Shown: positions 63,461-64,000 of the stretch, one piece after another
How positions within the stretch are numbered: position 1 is the stretch's first letter
Layout of the letters: each line of letters opens with the position of its first letter
Assembly (NCBI GenBank): GCA_015657535.1
Contig: JADHZB010001925.1
Coordinates: 67,969-131,968 of the forward strand
Direction: 5' to 3'
Source: Nephromyces sp. MM_2019
Taxonomy: Eukaryota; Apicomplexa; Aconoidasida; Nephromycida
Length of the DNA: 64,000 bases
Program-made: the position numbers and the translations under genes
The notes under the pieces: model-generated
The model's input: the letters and a program-made list of their open reading frames with translations, nothing else
The model's database searches: none
What the model was told of the DNA's origin: nothing

Positions 63461-64000
63461 GATATCACTTGTTATCTTATATATTTGATCCACATATAAT
63501 TACATTAGCATCGTATATAGCCTTATTAATATATATACAAAAAGAATAGTACTTATAAATACATTATATACTCACAGAAAATTTACACACATAATAGCAA
63601 AGTACTATATGCAACTTAACAAATTGCTATTTAAATGATCATAAAAGGAAGGGAAAATTTACACCTAGTTTACATACAGCATTTACGACCTACATTTTAC
63701 ACCTCTAGAGTATTATACCTAAAGCAAGGAATAGAAATTATACGTACTCATAGTATACTTGTATAAAATACTTTGTACATATATGACTATTATTTACCAC
63801 AGGAAAACACACATACGTACTATATTTTACGGACACTATACACACACTTTATATACACATATACAAAATATATATCTCATAACTGAGAAATTCTCCTCTT
63901 TATTATAATTTTTTTAAATATATCAATTATCAACTTATCCAAGTTATTAAGATTTTGCGTATACTTTATCTACTATTTTTCAAGAGTAATTATACACACG
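63015..64000. other. AT-rich end of window
   Basis: No gene supported. Contains TA runs (63434-63461) and scattered acacaca words. A gene may continue beyond the window but nothing marks one. Confidence 0.5.

Overview
The window is nuclear DNA of an AT-rich, intron-rich eukaryote. The best lineage clue is a protein ending in a single AP2 DNA-binding domain of the ApiAP2 type, next to other genes with apicomplexan- or alveolate-like content (an HAD-type protein, an LSD1-like oxidase with an extended PHD finger, an EF-hand protein). An apicomplexan or close alveolate relative is likely, but the lineage cannot be fixed from this window. Introns are of normal GT-AG type with AG(g) acceptors and many are stuffed with (CA)n/(TG)n and (TA)n tracts. 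I assembled the multi-exon genes by hand from splice sites, reading phase and family motifs; for six of them all phases close exactly.

Layout: 1-1757 has no gene; 1758-2912 (+) single-exon HAD-like phosphatase; 2913-7978 long low-complexity spacer; 7979-9933 (+) AGFG-like ArfGAP zinc-finger protein in four exons; 11423-12085 (-) ApiAP2 protein; 12086-17016 spacer; 17017-24588 (-) thirteen-exon LSD1-like flavin amine oxidase carrying a C-terminal ePHD finger; 24589-31213 a 6.6 kb ORF desert; 31214-32005 (-) unknown 263-residue protein; 33251-33715 (+) two in-frame ORFs split by one TGA; 34443-40056 (-) thirteen-exon secreted M14 metallocarboxypeptidase; 41976-42886 (+) EF-hand protein; 43600-45543 (+) WD40-like protein; 48049-53953 (+) thirteen-exon ankyrin-repeat/PHAX RNA-binding fusion, whose last intron holds a 50-N assembly gap; 55238-58636 (-) nine-exon phosphoserine aminotransferase; 62106-63014 (-) a weak three-exon candidate; the rest is spacer.

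The sequence texture is mosaic. From about 6 to 25.7 kb and from about 47.7 kb to the end, introns and spacers are dominated by CA/TG-rich and TA-rich tracts and minisatellites; between about 25.7 and 47.5 kb these nearly vanish although genes and introns continue. CA-rich sequence tends to lie on the sense strand of genes, with polarity switches between convergent genes, but with clear exceptions.

Functionally the genes are a mixed housekeeping set: transcription/chromatin (ApiAP2, LSD1-ePHD, adjacent and co-oriented), RNA export or RNA binding (ANK-PHAX), amino-acid synthesis (PSAT), membrane traffic (AGFG-like), secreted proteolysis (M14) and calcium or scaffold proteins. There is no sign of an operon, mobile element or CRISPR array. 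The most unusual object is the ankyrin-PHAX fusion; the LSD1-ePHD gene and the repeat landscape come next.
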